Assembly: GCF_000482865.1 (NCBI RefSeq)
Contig: NZ_KI519516.1
Span: forward strand, 118,574 to 182,573
DNA from: Actinokineospora inagensis DSM 44258
GTDB lineage: Bacteria; Actinomycetota; Actinomycetes; Mycobacteriales; Pseudonocardiaceae
Length of the DNA stretch: 64,000 nt
Direction of reading: 5' to 3'
This document shows positions 54,017 to 62,721 of this stretch, piece after piece (the first letter of the stretch is position 1; each line of letters starts with the position of its first letter). The notes below the pieces were generated by a model. The model made no database searches and had not been told where the DNA came from. It saw only the letters and a list, made by a program, of their open reading frames with translations. The position numbers were made by a program, and so were the translations under genes.

Positions 54017-54832
54017 ATGGGGGCCGTGGACTACCTCGCGATCAACAGGGCCAACTGGGACGAGCGCGCCCCGGCGCACGCAGCCTCGGCCGACTACGGG
54101 TTCGACCGGTTCCGCGCCGACCCGGCGCACCTGAGCGACGCGGTCCGCTTCGACCGCGCCCGGCTCGGCGACCTGACCGGGGTGCGCGGGGTGCACCTGC
54201 AGTGCCACATCGGCACCGACACGCTGTCGCTGGCCCGGCTCGGCGCCAGGATGAGCGGCCTTGACTTCTCCCCCGAGTCGCTGCGGCAGGCCCGGTCGCT
54301 GGCCGGTGACCTGGTCGACTTCCACGAGTCCGACGTCTACGCCGCCCTGGACGTGCTCGAACCGGGCGGCTACGACCTCGTCTACACGGGTCTGGGCGCG
54401 CTGTGCTGGCTACCGTCGATCACCCGGTGGGCGGGCGTGGTGGCCGGGCTGTTGCGCCCCGGTGGTCGGCTGTTCCTGCGTGAGGCCCACCCGATGCTGT
54501 GGGCGTTCGACGAACAGGCCGACCCGCTCGCGTTGCGGTACTCGTACTTCGAGCACGCCGAACCGCTCGTGCTCGACGAGTTCGGCACCTACGTGGCCAC
54601 CGACGTCGAGTTCACCCACGGCCGCACGCACACCTGGAACCACGGCCTCGGCGAGATCATCACCGCCCTGCTCGACGTCGGGCTGCGGCTGACCGGGCTG
54701 GTGGAACACGACAGCGTCCCGTGGAACGCGCTACACGGCCAGATGACCGAGTCACCGAACGGTGAGTGGCGGCTGACCGAGCACCCCGAGGCACTGGCCG
54801 CCAGCTACACCCTCCAGGCCGTGCTGGACTGA
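54017..54832 (+). CDS. SAM-dependent class I methyltransferase
   Basis: This 271-residue protein has VHLQCHIGTDTLSLARLGARMSGLDFS, the GxGxD-like SAM-binding loop in the variant form of the UbiE/COQ5-like family, and LRPGGRLFLREAHP after strand 5. The substrate is unknown. It starts 34 bp after bioF on the same strand. Its last 28 bp overlap the convergent GNAT gene. Confidence 0.85.
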   Translation: MGAVDYLAINRANWDERAPAHAASADYGFDRFRADPAHLSDAVRFDRARLGDLTGVRGVHLQCHIGTDTLSLARLGARMSGLDFSPESLRQARSLAGDLVDFHESDVYAALDVLEPGGYDLVYTGLGALCWLPSITRWAGVVAGLLRPGGRLFLREAHPMLWAFDEQADPLALRYSYFEHAEPLVLDEFGTYVATDVEFTHGRTHTWNHGLGEIITALLDVGLRLTGLVEHDSVPWNALHGQMTESPNGEWRLTEHPEALAASYTLQAVLD

Positions 54833-55260
54833 CCGGGCCTGCGCATGCGGACGTGCTCGATGCCGTCCTCCAGGAACGGGGCGCCCTGCGGTTCGTAGCC
54901 GAACCTGGCGTAGAGGGACTGGGCGGGCAGTTGGGCGTCGAGCACGCTCGGGTCGGGGCCGAGGTGGTCGATGGCGGCGGCCATCAGGCGGCTGCCCAGG
55001 CCCGCGCCCCGGGCCTGGGCGGCGGTGCAGACGCGGCCGACGCGGCGCTCGGTACCGGGGGCGCCGAGGACACGCAGGCAGGCCAACGGTTCCGCGCCCG
55101 GCTGCCACCACACGTGGATGGTGTCGGGCAGCAGGTCACGACCGTCCAGGTCCGGGTACGGGCAGTCCTGTTCCACCACGAACACGTCCACCCGGAGCTT
55201 GAGCAGGGCGTAGAGGTCGGCGGCGGAGAGGTCCGGCCCGAGCGCGGAGTGCAGGGTCAC
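54805..55260 (-). CDS. GNAT acetyltransferase (ElaA-like)
   Basis: At 151 residues it has the ElaA-type start LYALLKLRVDVFVVEQDCPYPDLDGRDL and the acetyl-CoA loop ARGAGLGSRLM. ElaA-family targets are poorly known. GTG start. It overlaps the methyltransferase 3' end by 28 bp in antisense and is 13 bp downstream of the trypsin gene. Confidence 0.88.
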   Translation of the reverse strand: MTLHSALGPDLSAADLYALLKLRVDVFVVEQDCPYPDLDGRDLLPDTIHVWWQPGAEPLACLRVLGAPGTERRVGRVCTAAQARGAGLGSRLMAAAIDHLGPDPSVLDAQLPAQSLYARFGYEPQGAPFLEDGIEHVRMRRPGQSSTAWRV

Positions 55261-55273
55261 GGGCCCGTGGATA

Positions 55274-56056
55274 TCACAGGTGCTTGGCGATCAGGTCGGC
55301 GTAGGCGGCGACCCGGGTGTAGACGCCGGGCTTGCCCGCCTCCGCGCACCCCTGGCCCCACGAGGCGATGCCCGCGAGCCTGCCGTCGACGATGAGCGGA
55401 CCGCCCGAGTCGCCCTGGCAGGTGTCGATGCCGCCCTGCGGGAGACCGGCGCAGACCATGGCGGTGCTCTTGAAGTTGACGTAGTCGAAGGCGCACTCGG
55501 TGTCGGAGATGATCTGTACCTGCGCGCCGAGCAGGTAGCGGGACGCGCCGCCGGTCTCGGCCATCCGGCCCCAGCCGAGGATCGTCGCGGTCGTGCTCGG
55601 GGCGAGGCGGACGCGGTTGGTGGCGAGCGGCAGCGGTCGGTAGGGGACCCGGTCGGCCAGGGTCATGACCGCCACATCGTTACCCTCGGTGACGTCGGTG
55701 AAATCGGGGTGCACCCACACGTCGGTCACGTGGGTGACCACGCCCTCGGTGCTCCGCTTGTCCTCGCGGCCCGCCACGACCCGGATGTCGGCTGGGGCGA
55801 ACGCGAGGGCGCAGTGCGCGGCCGTGATGACCTTGTCGTGCGCCACGAGGGTGCCACCGCAGAACTGGAAGCCGTCGGGTGTGGCCAGGTAGACGGCGTA
55901 AGGGTGGGCGGTGATGGAGACCCGGTCGCCGCCGACGATCTGCGCTCGCGCGGTGGACTGGGTGGCGGCGACGGCGTGGAAGAACTGGCTGAGCAGCGCG
56001 ACGACGATCGCGACGGCGGCCAGGACGCCGAGCACCAGGCGGGCGGTACGCCCCAT
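55274..56056 (-). CDS. Secreted trypsin-like serine protease
   Basis: This 260-residue S1 protease has a signal/anchor at residues 5-27, the activation site AQIVGGDRV, His in VITAAHCALA, Asp in GNDVAVMTLA, and Ser in IDTCQGDSGGPLI with the preceding Asp that gives trypsin-like Arg/Lys specificity. Disulfide cysteines are in the expected places. It is a likely exported zymogen with a very short pro-region. ATG 56056 was chosen for the intact signal sequence. Confidence 0.92.
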   Translation of the reverse strand: MGRTARLVLGVLAAVAIVVALLSQFFHAVAATQSTARAQIVGGDRVSITAHPYAVYLATPDGFQFCGGTLVAHDKVITAAHCALAFAPADIRVVAGREDKRSTEGVVTHVTDVWVHPDFTDVTEGNDVAVMTLADRVPYRPLPLATNRVRLAPSTTATILGWGRMAETGGASRYLLGAQVQIISDTECAFDYVNFKSTAMVCAGLPQGGIDTCQGDSGGPLIVDGRLAGIASWGQGCAEAGKPGVYTRVAAYADLIAKHL

Positions 56057-56184
56057 GGCGTGGTCTCCTGTTCGAGTCGAGCGGGGACTGGGCAGGCTCG
56101 CCACGGTAGGGCAATTCGGCACCAATCCGTTACTCTGCGCTGTCGCTCGAACGGGTGGACCTTGCGGTCGGGCATGCTGGACGG

Positions 56185-57066
56185 GTGCGTCGTCTCGTGC
56201 TCGCCCTGTGCGTCCTGCTGACCGTCGCGGGATGCGTGACCCCGGATCAGCAACGCGCCTCCGGCACGCCGGAGGCGGCGACAACGACACCCACGCCTCG
56301 TCGGACGACAACTACATCCACTCCCCCGGCTACAACATCCGCCCCTCCGGCGCGAACGACTGAGGCTCGGCCGACGTGGGTGGTTGGCGCGACGCCGTTG
56401 CCGCTGGGGCCGGATGGGTTCGGGAAGGTGCTGCCGACACCGGCCGCGTTGGTCAACCGGTCGTTGCCGACCAAGGATTTGTTGCCGCCACCTGTCGACG
56501 GGCGATACGCGGCTACGGTCGCCGAGGTGCCGGATGTGGTGTTGCGGCGGAGCACCTGGCAGTCGGGGTGTCCGGTGCAGCCTGCGCAGTTGCGTTATCT
56601 GACGATGTCGTTCTGGGGGTTCGACGGCAAGGCGCATACCGGGGAAATGATCGTCAACGCGCGGGTGGCGGTGGAGGTCACCAAGGTGTTCGGTCAGTTG
56701 TTCGCCCAGCACTTTCCGCTTGAGGAGATGCGGGTGACGGCTCTGCCGGAATTGAGCGCTCCGCCTACTGGCGACGGGAACAACACCGGTTCTTTCGTTT
56801 GCCGGGCGGTGCGTACGGCGACGAACTGGTCAGCGCACGCTTACGGACTTGCGGTGGATGTCAATCCGTTTTGCAATCCTTACACGAAGGGGAAACTGGT
56901 GCTGCCGGAGCTTGCCTCGTCCTATGTGGACCGAGGGGATCGGCGGGCGGGGATGGTCTACCCGGGGGACGGGGTGGTGCGGGCGTTCGCGGGCATCGGG
57001 TGGACGTGGGGTGGGGGCTGGAGCTCGCCGGTCGATCGGCAGCACTTCACGGCGACCGGCGGCTGA
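56185..57066 (+). CDS. Lipoprotein M15-family (D-Ala-D-Ala carboxypeptidase-like) peptidase
   Basis: This 293-residue protein starts RRLVLALCVLLTVAGC with a lipobox Cys17, then a Thr/Pro linker and a C-terminal zinc-peptidase domain of the M15 type (VanY/extensin-like): NWSAHAYGLAVDVNPFCNPY with His and Asp, and VDRQHFTATGG with the second His. It would trim peptidoglycan stem peptides at the cell surface. GTG 56185 fits the signal peptide. Confidence 0.85.
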   Translation: MRRLVLALCVLLTVAGCVTPDQQRASGTPEAATTTPTPRRTTTTSTPPATTSAPPARTTEARPTWVVGATPLPLGPDGFGKVLPTPAALVNRSLPTKDLLPPPVDGRYAATVAEVPDVVLRRSTWQSGCPVQPAQLRYLTMSFWGFDGKAHTGEMIVNARVAVEVTKVFGQLFAQHFPLEEMRVTALPELSAPPTGDGNNTGSFVCRAVRTATNWSAHAYGLAVDVNPFCNPYTKGKLVLPELASSYVDRGDRRAGMVYPGDGVVRAFAGIGWTWGGGWSSPVDRQHFTATGG

Positions 57067-57245
57067 TGATCACCGATAGCTGGGATGTGTAACGCTGCGC
57101 ACAGGGGAGGCGACCCTGAAATGGACCGCACGCAGCACCCGAGACACCAGCGTAGGCCGGACACCACAGCGGGTTCGGCCATCCGCACCCGGCCGGGCGG
57201 ATACGCGCGTTGGTGACCCACAGCGATCAATGAGCAGGAGGACCG

Positions 57246-57476
57246 GTGGTGACAAGTACGAACGCAGCGCCCAAGAGTGGCCGGAGATGGCTGTTCCTTG
57301 CCGTCTGGCTGCTCTGGTTCGCGGTTGGCTTCCCCTATCCGACACCCACGTGGCCTGCCGTCGGCATGGCCGCTCTGCTGGCGAGCGGAGCGGCGACGCT
57401 GATGGTGTTGGCGGCGACGGGGATCGGGTGGTGGCAGCACCGGCCGCGGACGGTGCGTGGGGAGCAGCGGTCGTAG
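57246..57476 (+). CDS. Small two-helix membrane protein
   Basis: At 76 residues with two membrane segments (about residues 15-33 and 38-62) and a basic tail, it follows AGGAGG. No family recognised. Either GTG 57246 or 57249 may start it. Confidence 0.65.
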   Translation: MVTSTNAAPKSGRRWLFLAVWLLWFAVGFPYPTPTWPAVGMAALLASGAATLMVLAATGIGWWQHRPRTVRGEQRS

Positions 57477-57616
57477 GGGGTGAGTGGTTTTGCGGGCGTC
57501 CGGGGATGGTGCGGGCGCCCGCTTGGCTTTGGGAGTCACTGGGCCTCGGCTGCGCCTCGGGGTTCGGCCTGGTCGCCTTCGGCGACGCCGGCCGCGGGCG
57601 CCAGATAAAACGGGGG

Positions 57617-57767
57617 TGCCCGCTGGGGTGAAGTTGTTTTGTTCGGGGCCCCTAGCGGCAGCCTCAGGTAAGGCTAAAAGGCGGGGCCACTGGAAAGCGT
57701 GGCCTTACCCGCCAGCCGGCTTAGGCCACCGCCTCCCCCAAACAAAACAACTCCACCCCAGCGGGCA
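57617..57767. repeat. 151-bp palindromic element (MITE-like)
   Basis: The ends, about 32 bp each (57617-57648 and 57736-57767), are inverted copies with two mismatches, beginning TGCCCGCTGGGG. The interior also pairs in part, for example GGCCAC with GTGGCC. It codes for nothing visible. The form suits a small non-autonomous mobile element or a large RNA hairpin. Confidence 0.6.
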
Positions 57768-57785
57768 GTTGGCATCGGCGGCTCC

Positions 57786-57865
57786 CGAGGCGCGCGGCGC
57801 GGGAGTGCTGTGGTGCTCCTATGGGGCGGGTTTCGAGGCGCGCGGCGCGGGAGTGCTGTGGTGCT
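57786..57865. repeat. Two exact 32-bp direct repeats
   Basis: Copies at 57786-57817 and 57834-57865 are identical (start CGAGGCGCGCGGCGCGGGAG) and begin 48 bp apart. A degenerate third similarity, GGGTTTCGAGGC, follows at about 57893. Confidence 0.7.
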
Positions 57866-58184
57866 TCAGCCCAGCGGGCGGTTGGGGTCGGCGGGTTTCG
57901 AGGCCCGTGGTGCGGGCTGGCGGGCTTCGTTGATGGGTCGGGGGATTTCGGGTGGGCGGTGCAGGCTCGCGGCCTTTGCTGAAGCCCGACCTCACGAGCG
58001 ATCACCGAATGATGTCGACCCAACATCCGCCCAATCGCCTGAACGAACAACCCACACGTAATTCCCGCGAAATCGTCTCCCGCTCCGCAACACTCAACAT
58101 CTCACGACACGCCATCACACAATCTCCACTCACCCACCTACGCGGAGATCATCCCACACATGGCGCCTCGACCACTTGAGGTGG

Positions 58185-59267
58185 CTAGTTGGGGTCGGCG
58201 TTGGTGTTGGTGGTGTCGTCGGTGGGGCGGGGGGTGGGGGTGAACTTGCTGAAGACCTTGCCCGCGGTGTCGAAGATGGTTTCGCCGACGGTGGTGAGGA
58301 GGGTGGTGAGGGGGTCGGTGGATTGGGTGAAGGATTCCTTGTAGGAGCTGGCGGCGGATTTGAGGTCGTCGGCGAAGTCTTTGGTGGGGGTGTCGGTGTC
58401 GCGGCGAGGGTATTGCGCGGTGAGGATGGTGCGGTAGTCGTCGGAGGCGGCCCAGCGTTGGAGTTGGGCGGCGCGGACTACGGCGAAGGGGTGGTTCATG
58501 CCTTCGACGTTGCGGAGTTTGTGGATGCTGTCGCGGATGTCGTCGACTTCTTCGTATTCCTTGGCTTGTTGGAGGAATGACGGGAGGTCGATCTGGGTGA
58601 GGTCGGTGCCGCCTGCCAGGTAGACGTGGGCGCGGAGGGCGGCGGCGGGGTCCTGGCCTGCCAGGAGGCCCGCGCGGTCGGCCGTCAACTCGGCCTTGCG
58701 GAACCATTCGCGGAGGGCGGCGATGATGGCGCGCAGGCCGAGGGCGCCCATGGGGACGAACGAGATGGTGGCCTGGAGGTTGACCAGGCGTACCAGCAAA
58801 GTCCTCAGCACGGCGTGGCCGGAGAGGACGTGACCCATCTCGTGGCCGATGACGAAGCGGAGGCTTTCGGTGTCCAGGGCCTCGACCAGGCCGGTCGTCA
58901 AGACGATGAACGGCTCGTCGATGCCGATGGTGAGGGCTTGGGCGTCCGGGTTTCGCTCGACGAACACATTGGGCACCGTGTCGAGGTCCAGGGTTTCGGC
59001 GCAGTCGAGGCGGAGTTGGTTGAGCTTGGGGTACTGCTTCTCGCCGACCCGGATGGACGAGGCCAGGGCCATCAGGCGTTCGCCGCGTTCGGTGAACAGG
59101 CCCGCGGCGGTCTTGAGAACATCCGAGAGGCCGGGGATGGCGCGCAGGCCCGCCATGGCGCCGCGGTCGGCGGGGTGTTCGTAGGCGCGGGGGCTGATCC
59201 GCGGGAAGCGGACCCGGGTCGTCGAACGGGACACCTCATGGTCCGGGTGGTCAGGGCTCTCGGTCAC
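58185..59267 (-). CDS. M48-family metallopeptidase
   Basis: This 360-residue protein has the zinc motif VIGHEMGHVLSGHAVL and the downstream Glu region KAELTADRAGLL. One or two hydrophobic segments lie near residues 175-205, as in HtpX/Ste24-type enzymes. C-terminal 60 residues form an acidic, Thr-rich tail. It probably degrades membrane or envelope proteins. GTG 59267 follows GAGGAAG. Confidence 0.87.
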   Translation of the reverse strand: MTESPDHPDHEVSRSTTRVRFPRISPRAYEHPADRGAMAGLRAIPGLSDVLKTAAGLFTERGERLMALASSIRVGEKQYPKLNQLRLDCAETLDLDTVPNVFVERNPDAQALTIGIDEPFIVLTTGLVEALDTESLRFVIGHEMGHVLSGHAVLRTLLVRLVNLQATISFVPMGALGLRAIIAALREWFRKAELTADRAGLLAGQDPAAALRAHVYLAGGTDLTQIDLPSFLQQAKEYEEVDDIRDSIHKLRNVEGMNHPFAVVRAAQLQRWAASDDYRTILTAQYPRRDTDTPTKDFADDLKSAASSYKESFTQSTDPLTTLLTTVGETIFDTAGKVFSKFTPTPRPTDDTTNTNADPN

Positions 59268-59410
59268 GGCGGCTTCCTCCCCAAATGGTCTGGTAACCCC
59301 CACATTAGGCCGAACAGGCCGGACGGTGTCGGGGTTTGTCCACAGGCGAGCAAGCACCCGGACTAGATTCGGTGGCGACGAAACGAAACACGACGGCTGG
59401 AGGAAGACAG

Positions 59411-59947
59411 ATGAGCCTGGACCGCCCGGTCGCCCCCGATCCCTACGCGCTGCTGCCCGCGGTCGGCACGTTCGACGTGACCTCGACTGACGTGCGGGAC
59501 GGCGCGAAGCTGGACCTCAGGTACGTGCACGGGTCCGCGGGTGGCGAGAACGTGTCGCCGCAGTTGGCGTGGAGTGGGGCGCCGGAGGGCACCAAGAGCT
59601 ACGTGGTCACCTGCTTCGACCCGGACGCCCCGATCCCAGGCGGGTTCTGGCACTGGGTCGCGGTGAACCTGCCCGCCGACACGACCGAGTTGCCCACGGG
59701 CGCAGGTAGCGGCGACGACAGCCTGCCCGGGGACGCGTTCCACGTCCGCGCCGACTACGGCTCCCGCGAGTACGGCGGTGCCGCGCCGCCGCAGGACGAC
59801 CAGGACCACCGGTACTTCTTCGTGGTGCACGCGGTCGACGTCGAACGACTGGACGTGGATGAGAACGCCTCGCCCGCGGTGGTCAGCTTCAACCTGGCGT
59901 TCCACACGTTGGCTCGCGCGATCATCACCCCCACCTACGCGCACTGA
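59411..59947 (+). CDS. YbhB/YbcL family PEBP-like protein
   Basis: This 178-residue protein has the Raf-kinase-inhibitor fold motifs: GENVSPQLAWSGAPEGTKSYVV, CFDPDAPIPGGFWHWV, and DHRYFFVVHAVDV. Bacterial PEBP-like proteins bind small ligands; their role is obscure. A GGAGGAAGACAG site precedes the ATG. Confidence 0.92.
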   Translation: MSLDRPVAPDPYALLPAVGTFDVTSTDVRDGAKLDLRYVHGSAGGENVSPQLAWSGAPEGTKSYVVTCFDPDAPIPGGFWHWVAVNLPADTTELPTGAGSGDDSLPGDAFHVRADYGSREYGGAAPPQDDQDHRYFFVVHAVDVERLDVDENASPAVVSFNLAFHTLARAIITPTYAH

Positions 59948-59992
59948 CGAGCGTGGGAATGCGGGAACCGGTTGGTGCGGTTTGATGTGGTC

Positions 59993-61387
59993 GTGGCCCA
60001 CTACGACCTGGTGATCATCGGAACCGGCTCCGGCAACTCGCTGCTGGACCCGCGGTTCGCGCACCTGCGCACGGCGATCGTGGAGCGCGGGGTGTTCGGC
60101 GGGACCTGCCTGAACGTGGGCTGCATCCCGACGAAGATGTTCGTGCACACCGCTGACGTCGCCGCCACGCCGGGGCACTCGTCCCGGCTCGGTGTCGACG
60201 AGACGCTGGACCGGGTGCGGTGGCCGGACATCCGGGACCGGGTCTTCGGCCGGATCGACCCCATCGCCGCCGGTGGTGAGCAGTACCGGCGGGAGCACCC
60301 GGACAACGCCAACGTCACGGTGTACGCGGGGACCGCGCGGTTCACCGGGCAGCGGCGGTTGGAGATCACGCCCAACGACGGCGCCGCGGCCGAGACGATC
60401 ACCGCTGACCGGATCGTGCTGGCCGCCGGTGGGCGCGCGGTCGTCCCGGACATCGATGGCATCCACGACGTCGACTTCCACACCAGCGACACGGTCATGC
60501 GGCTGGCCGAGCTGCCCGAGCGCATGGCGATCTTGGGCGGCGGGTTCATCGCGGCCGAGTTCGCGCACGTGTTCTCGGCGTTCGGGGTGGCCGTCACCGT
60601 GATCGCCCGCTCGGGTGCGCTGCTGCGCGCCGAGGACCGCGACGTCAGCCGCCGGTTCACCGAGCTGGCCCGGCAACGCTGGGACGTCCGGCTGGACCGC
60701 AAGGCCGTGCGGGTCGAAAAGATCGAGACCGGGGTCCGGCTGCACCTGGAGGGTCCTGGCGGCGCGGAGACCGTGGACGCGGACCTGCTGCTCGTCGCGA
60801 CCGGCCGCACGCCGAACACCGACCGGCTCGACGTGGCGGCGGGCGGCATCGAGGTCGCGCCGACCGGGCACGTGGTGGTCGACGAGTTCCAGCGGACCAG
60901 CGCGGCGGGCGTGTGGGCGCTGGGCGACATCAGCTCGCCGTTCGAGCTCAAGCACGTCGCCAACCACGAGGCGCGGGTCGTCCAGCACAACCTGCTGCAC
61001 GCGGACGAGCTCATCGCCGCCGACCACCGGTTCGTGCCGCACGCGGTGTTCACCTCGCCGCAGATCGCCTCGGTGGGGCTGACCGAGCAGGAAGCCGAGG
61101 AGCGCGGGCTGCCCTGGGTGGCGGCGACCGAGGCGTTCGGCAGCATCGCCTACGGCTGGGCGATGGAGGACACGACCGGGTTCGCCAAGATCATCGCCGA
61201 TCCGGACACCGGGTTGATCCTGGGCGCGCACATCATCGGCCCGCAGGCGCCGACCCTGCTGCAACCGATCATCCAGGCGATGAGCTTCGGCCTGGACGCC
61301 CGCTCGATGGCACGCGGCCAGTACTGGATCCACCCCGGCATGCCCGAGGTCGTCGAGAACGCCCTGCTGAACCTGAAACTGAACTAG
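59993..61387 (+). CDS. mtr: Mycothione reductase
   Basis: This 464-residue flavoprotein disulfide reductase reduces mycothiol disulfide with NADPH. It has YDLVIIGTGSGNSLLD, the redox Cys pair in GTCLNVGCIPTKMF, the second Rossmann AILGGGFIAAEFAHVF, the FAD motif ALGDISSPFELKHVANHEA and the C-terminal His in GQYWIHPGMPEVVENALL. The whole sequence follows M. tuberculosis Mtr closely. Its presence marks a mycothiol-using actinobacterium. GTG 59993 gives the usual start. Confidence 0.95.
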   Translation: MAHYDLVIIGTGSGNSLLDPRFAHLRTAIVERGVFGGTCLNVGCIPTKMFVHTADVAATPGHSSRLGVDETLDRVRWPDIRDRVFGRIDPIAAGGEQYRREHPDNANVTVYAGTARFTGQRRLEITPNDGAAAETITADRIVLAAGGRAVVPDIDGIHDVDFHTSDTVMRLAELPERMAILGGGFIAAEFAHVFSAFGVAVTVIARSGALLRAEDRDVSRRFTELARQRWDVRLDRKAVRVEKIETGVRLHLEGPGGAETVDADLLLVATGRTPNTDRLDVAAGGIEVAPTGHVVVDEFQRTSAAGVWALGDISSPFELKHVANHEARVVQHNLLHADELIAADHRFVPHAVFTSPQIASVGLTEQEAEERGLPWVAATEAFGSIAYGWAMEDTTGFAKIIADPDTGLILGAHIIGPQAPTLLQPIIQAMSFGLDARSMARGQYWIHPGMPEVVENALLNLKLN

Positions 61388-61415
61388 TGGCTCGACCCAG
61401 AAGGTTGGGCCACTA
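61385..61415. terminator. Bidirectional hairpin built from both stop codons
   Basis: TAGTGG at 61385-61390 pairs with CCACTA at 61410-61415, with an inner CCCA/TGGG pair. The arms contain the TAG stops of mtr and of the convergent MFS gene. Confidence 0.55.
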
Positions 61416-62672
61416 AACCGTCCTGGGCCGTCCGGCGGCGTAGCCGAAGACGGCCTGCACCGCCGTGACGACCAGGACGAGGACCAACGACGCGGTCCAG
61501 TTGCCGGTGGCCCCGCGCAGCACCCCGAACAGGAACGGGCCACCGGCGGCGATGAGGTACCCGATCGACTGGGCCATCGCGGAGAGCGACGCCGTGTCGG
61601 CCGGGTGTTCGGTGCGCAGCGCGAGCACGGTGATGAGCAGCGGGAACACCCCCATGCCGACCCCGGCGAGCACCGTCCAGGCCAGCGGCGCGGCGCTCGG
61701 GGCGACCAGCAGGCCGACCATGCCGAGCCCGCCGACGAGCGTCAACGCCACGATCAGGCCGGACTGCGATCGCATCCGGACGGCCAGCGGCGGCAGCAGG
61801 AGCCCGGTGGGGACGCCGAACAGGGTGCAGATGGCCAGGTAGAGACCGGCGGTGTTCCGGTCGACCCCGGCGTCCACCAGGACCTCGGGCAGCCAGCCCA
61901 TGATCACGTAGGCGATGAGCGACTGCAGGCCGAAGAACAGCGTCACGATCCAGGCGAGCCGGTTGCGGTACAGGGACCGGCGGGGCTGCGGCGGCGCCGA
62001 CCCGGTCACGGCGGTGTGCCGGGCGGCGGTGACCCACAGGAGCAGGGCGGCCGCGCCGAGCAACGCCCACGAGCCCAGCGCCAACCGCCAGTCGGCGAGG
62101 GCGTCCGCGAGCGGTGGGGTCAGCGCGGCGCCGATCGCGCCGCCGCCGGAGAGGGCGCCCATGTAGATCCCGGTGACCAGACCGATCCGGTCCGGGTACG
62201 ACTGCTTGATGACCACCGGGAGCAGGACGTTGCCCACGGCGATGCCCGCGCAGGCGACCAGCGTCCCGCCGAGCACGACGAGCGGGCCGTCGAGCACGCG
62301 GATCGCCAACCCGGCGGTCAGCAGCGCCAACGCGCCGCCGATCGACCGGGCGAGACCGAAACGCCTGTTCAGCCGGGGCGCGAGGACGCCTGCGGCGCCG
62401 AAGCAGACGGCCGGGAGCGCGGTGAGCGCGCTGGCCCAGGCGTGACTGGCGCCCAAAGACCCGCGCACCTGCTCCAACACGGATGCCAGACTGGTCACCG
62501 CGGGCCGCAGGTTCGCCGCGGCCAGGGCGACCCCGACAACCAACAGGACCGTGCCGACCAGGGCGGTGCCGCGCGGAGTGATTCCGGCCGGGTCCGTGGT
62601 CGGTGCCCCCACGGCAGGGCCCGGCGTGGCAGTCTTGACGTCCCCGGCGCTCCGCCTGTCGTGGAGCGTCAT
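61413..62672 (-). CDS. CynX/NimT-type MFS transporter
   Basis: This 419-residue protein has 12 predicted membrane segments and family signs such as LAAANLRPAVTSLASVL and FFGLQSLIAYVIMGWLPEVL. CynX/NimT-like carriers export or import small anions and 2-nitroimidazoles. It is divergent from a GntR regulator across ~50 bp, with a palindrome between, so it is probably under its control. Confidence 0.9.
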   Translation of the reverse strand: MTLHDRRSAGDVKTATPGPAVGAPTTDPAGITPRGTALVGTVLLVVGVALAAANLRPAVTSLASVLEQVRGSLGASHAWASALTALPAVCFGAAGVLAPRLNRRFGLARSIGGALALLTAGLAIRVLDGPLVVLGGTLVACAGIAVGNVLLPVVIKQSYPDRIGLVTGIYMGALSGGGAIGAALTPPLADALADWRLALGSWALLGAAALLLWVTAARHTAVTGSAPPQPRRSLYRNRLAWIVTLFFGLQSLIAYVIMGWLPEVLVDAGVDRNTAGLYLAICTLFGVPTGLLLPPLAVRMRSQSGLIVALTLVGGLGMVGLLVAPSAAPLAWTVLAGVGMGVFPLLITVLALRTEHPADTASLSAMAQSIGYLIAAGGPFLFGVLRGATGNWTASLVLVLVVTAVQAVFGYAAGRPRTV

Positions 62673-62688
62673 GGTCCGAGTATCACAT

Positions 62689-62703
62689 AAACATAGGATG
62701 TTT
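62689..62703. promoter_or_regulatory. Palindrome between the MFS gene and GntR gene
   Basis: AAACAT-AGG-ATGTTT is a perfect inverted repeat in the 49-bp divergent gap. It is a likely operator of the adjacent GntR protein. Confidence 0.55.
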
Positions 62704-62721
62704 GTCGGAAAGGATGGCGCT

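Larger units (their letters stand above)
57477..58184. other. 0.7-kb non-coding region with repeats
   Basis: Neither strand holds a supported gene. The left part contains a long imperfect palindrome (57617-57767), the middle two exact 32-bp direct repeats (57786-57865), and the right part, from about 57990, is AT-richer and unstructured before the M48 stop codon at 58185. Confidence 0.6.

Noticed and set aside
57786-57865. CRISPR array
   Set aside because: Only two exact 32-bp repeats, a 16-bp gap between them, no further units and no cas genes.
57484-57933. A 149-codon frame through the repeat region
   Set aside because: It runs across the palindromic element and direct repeats, and its translation is repetitive with no family resemblance.
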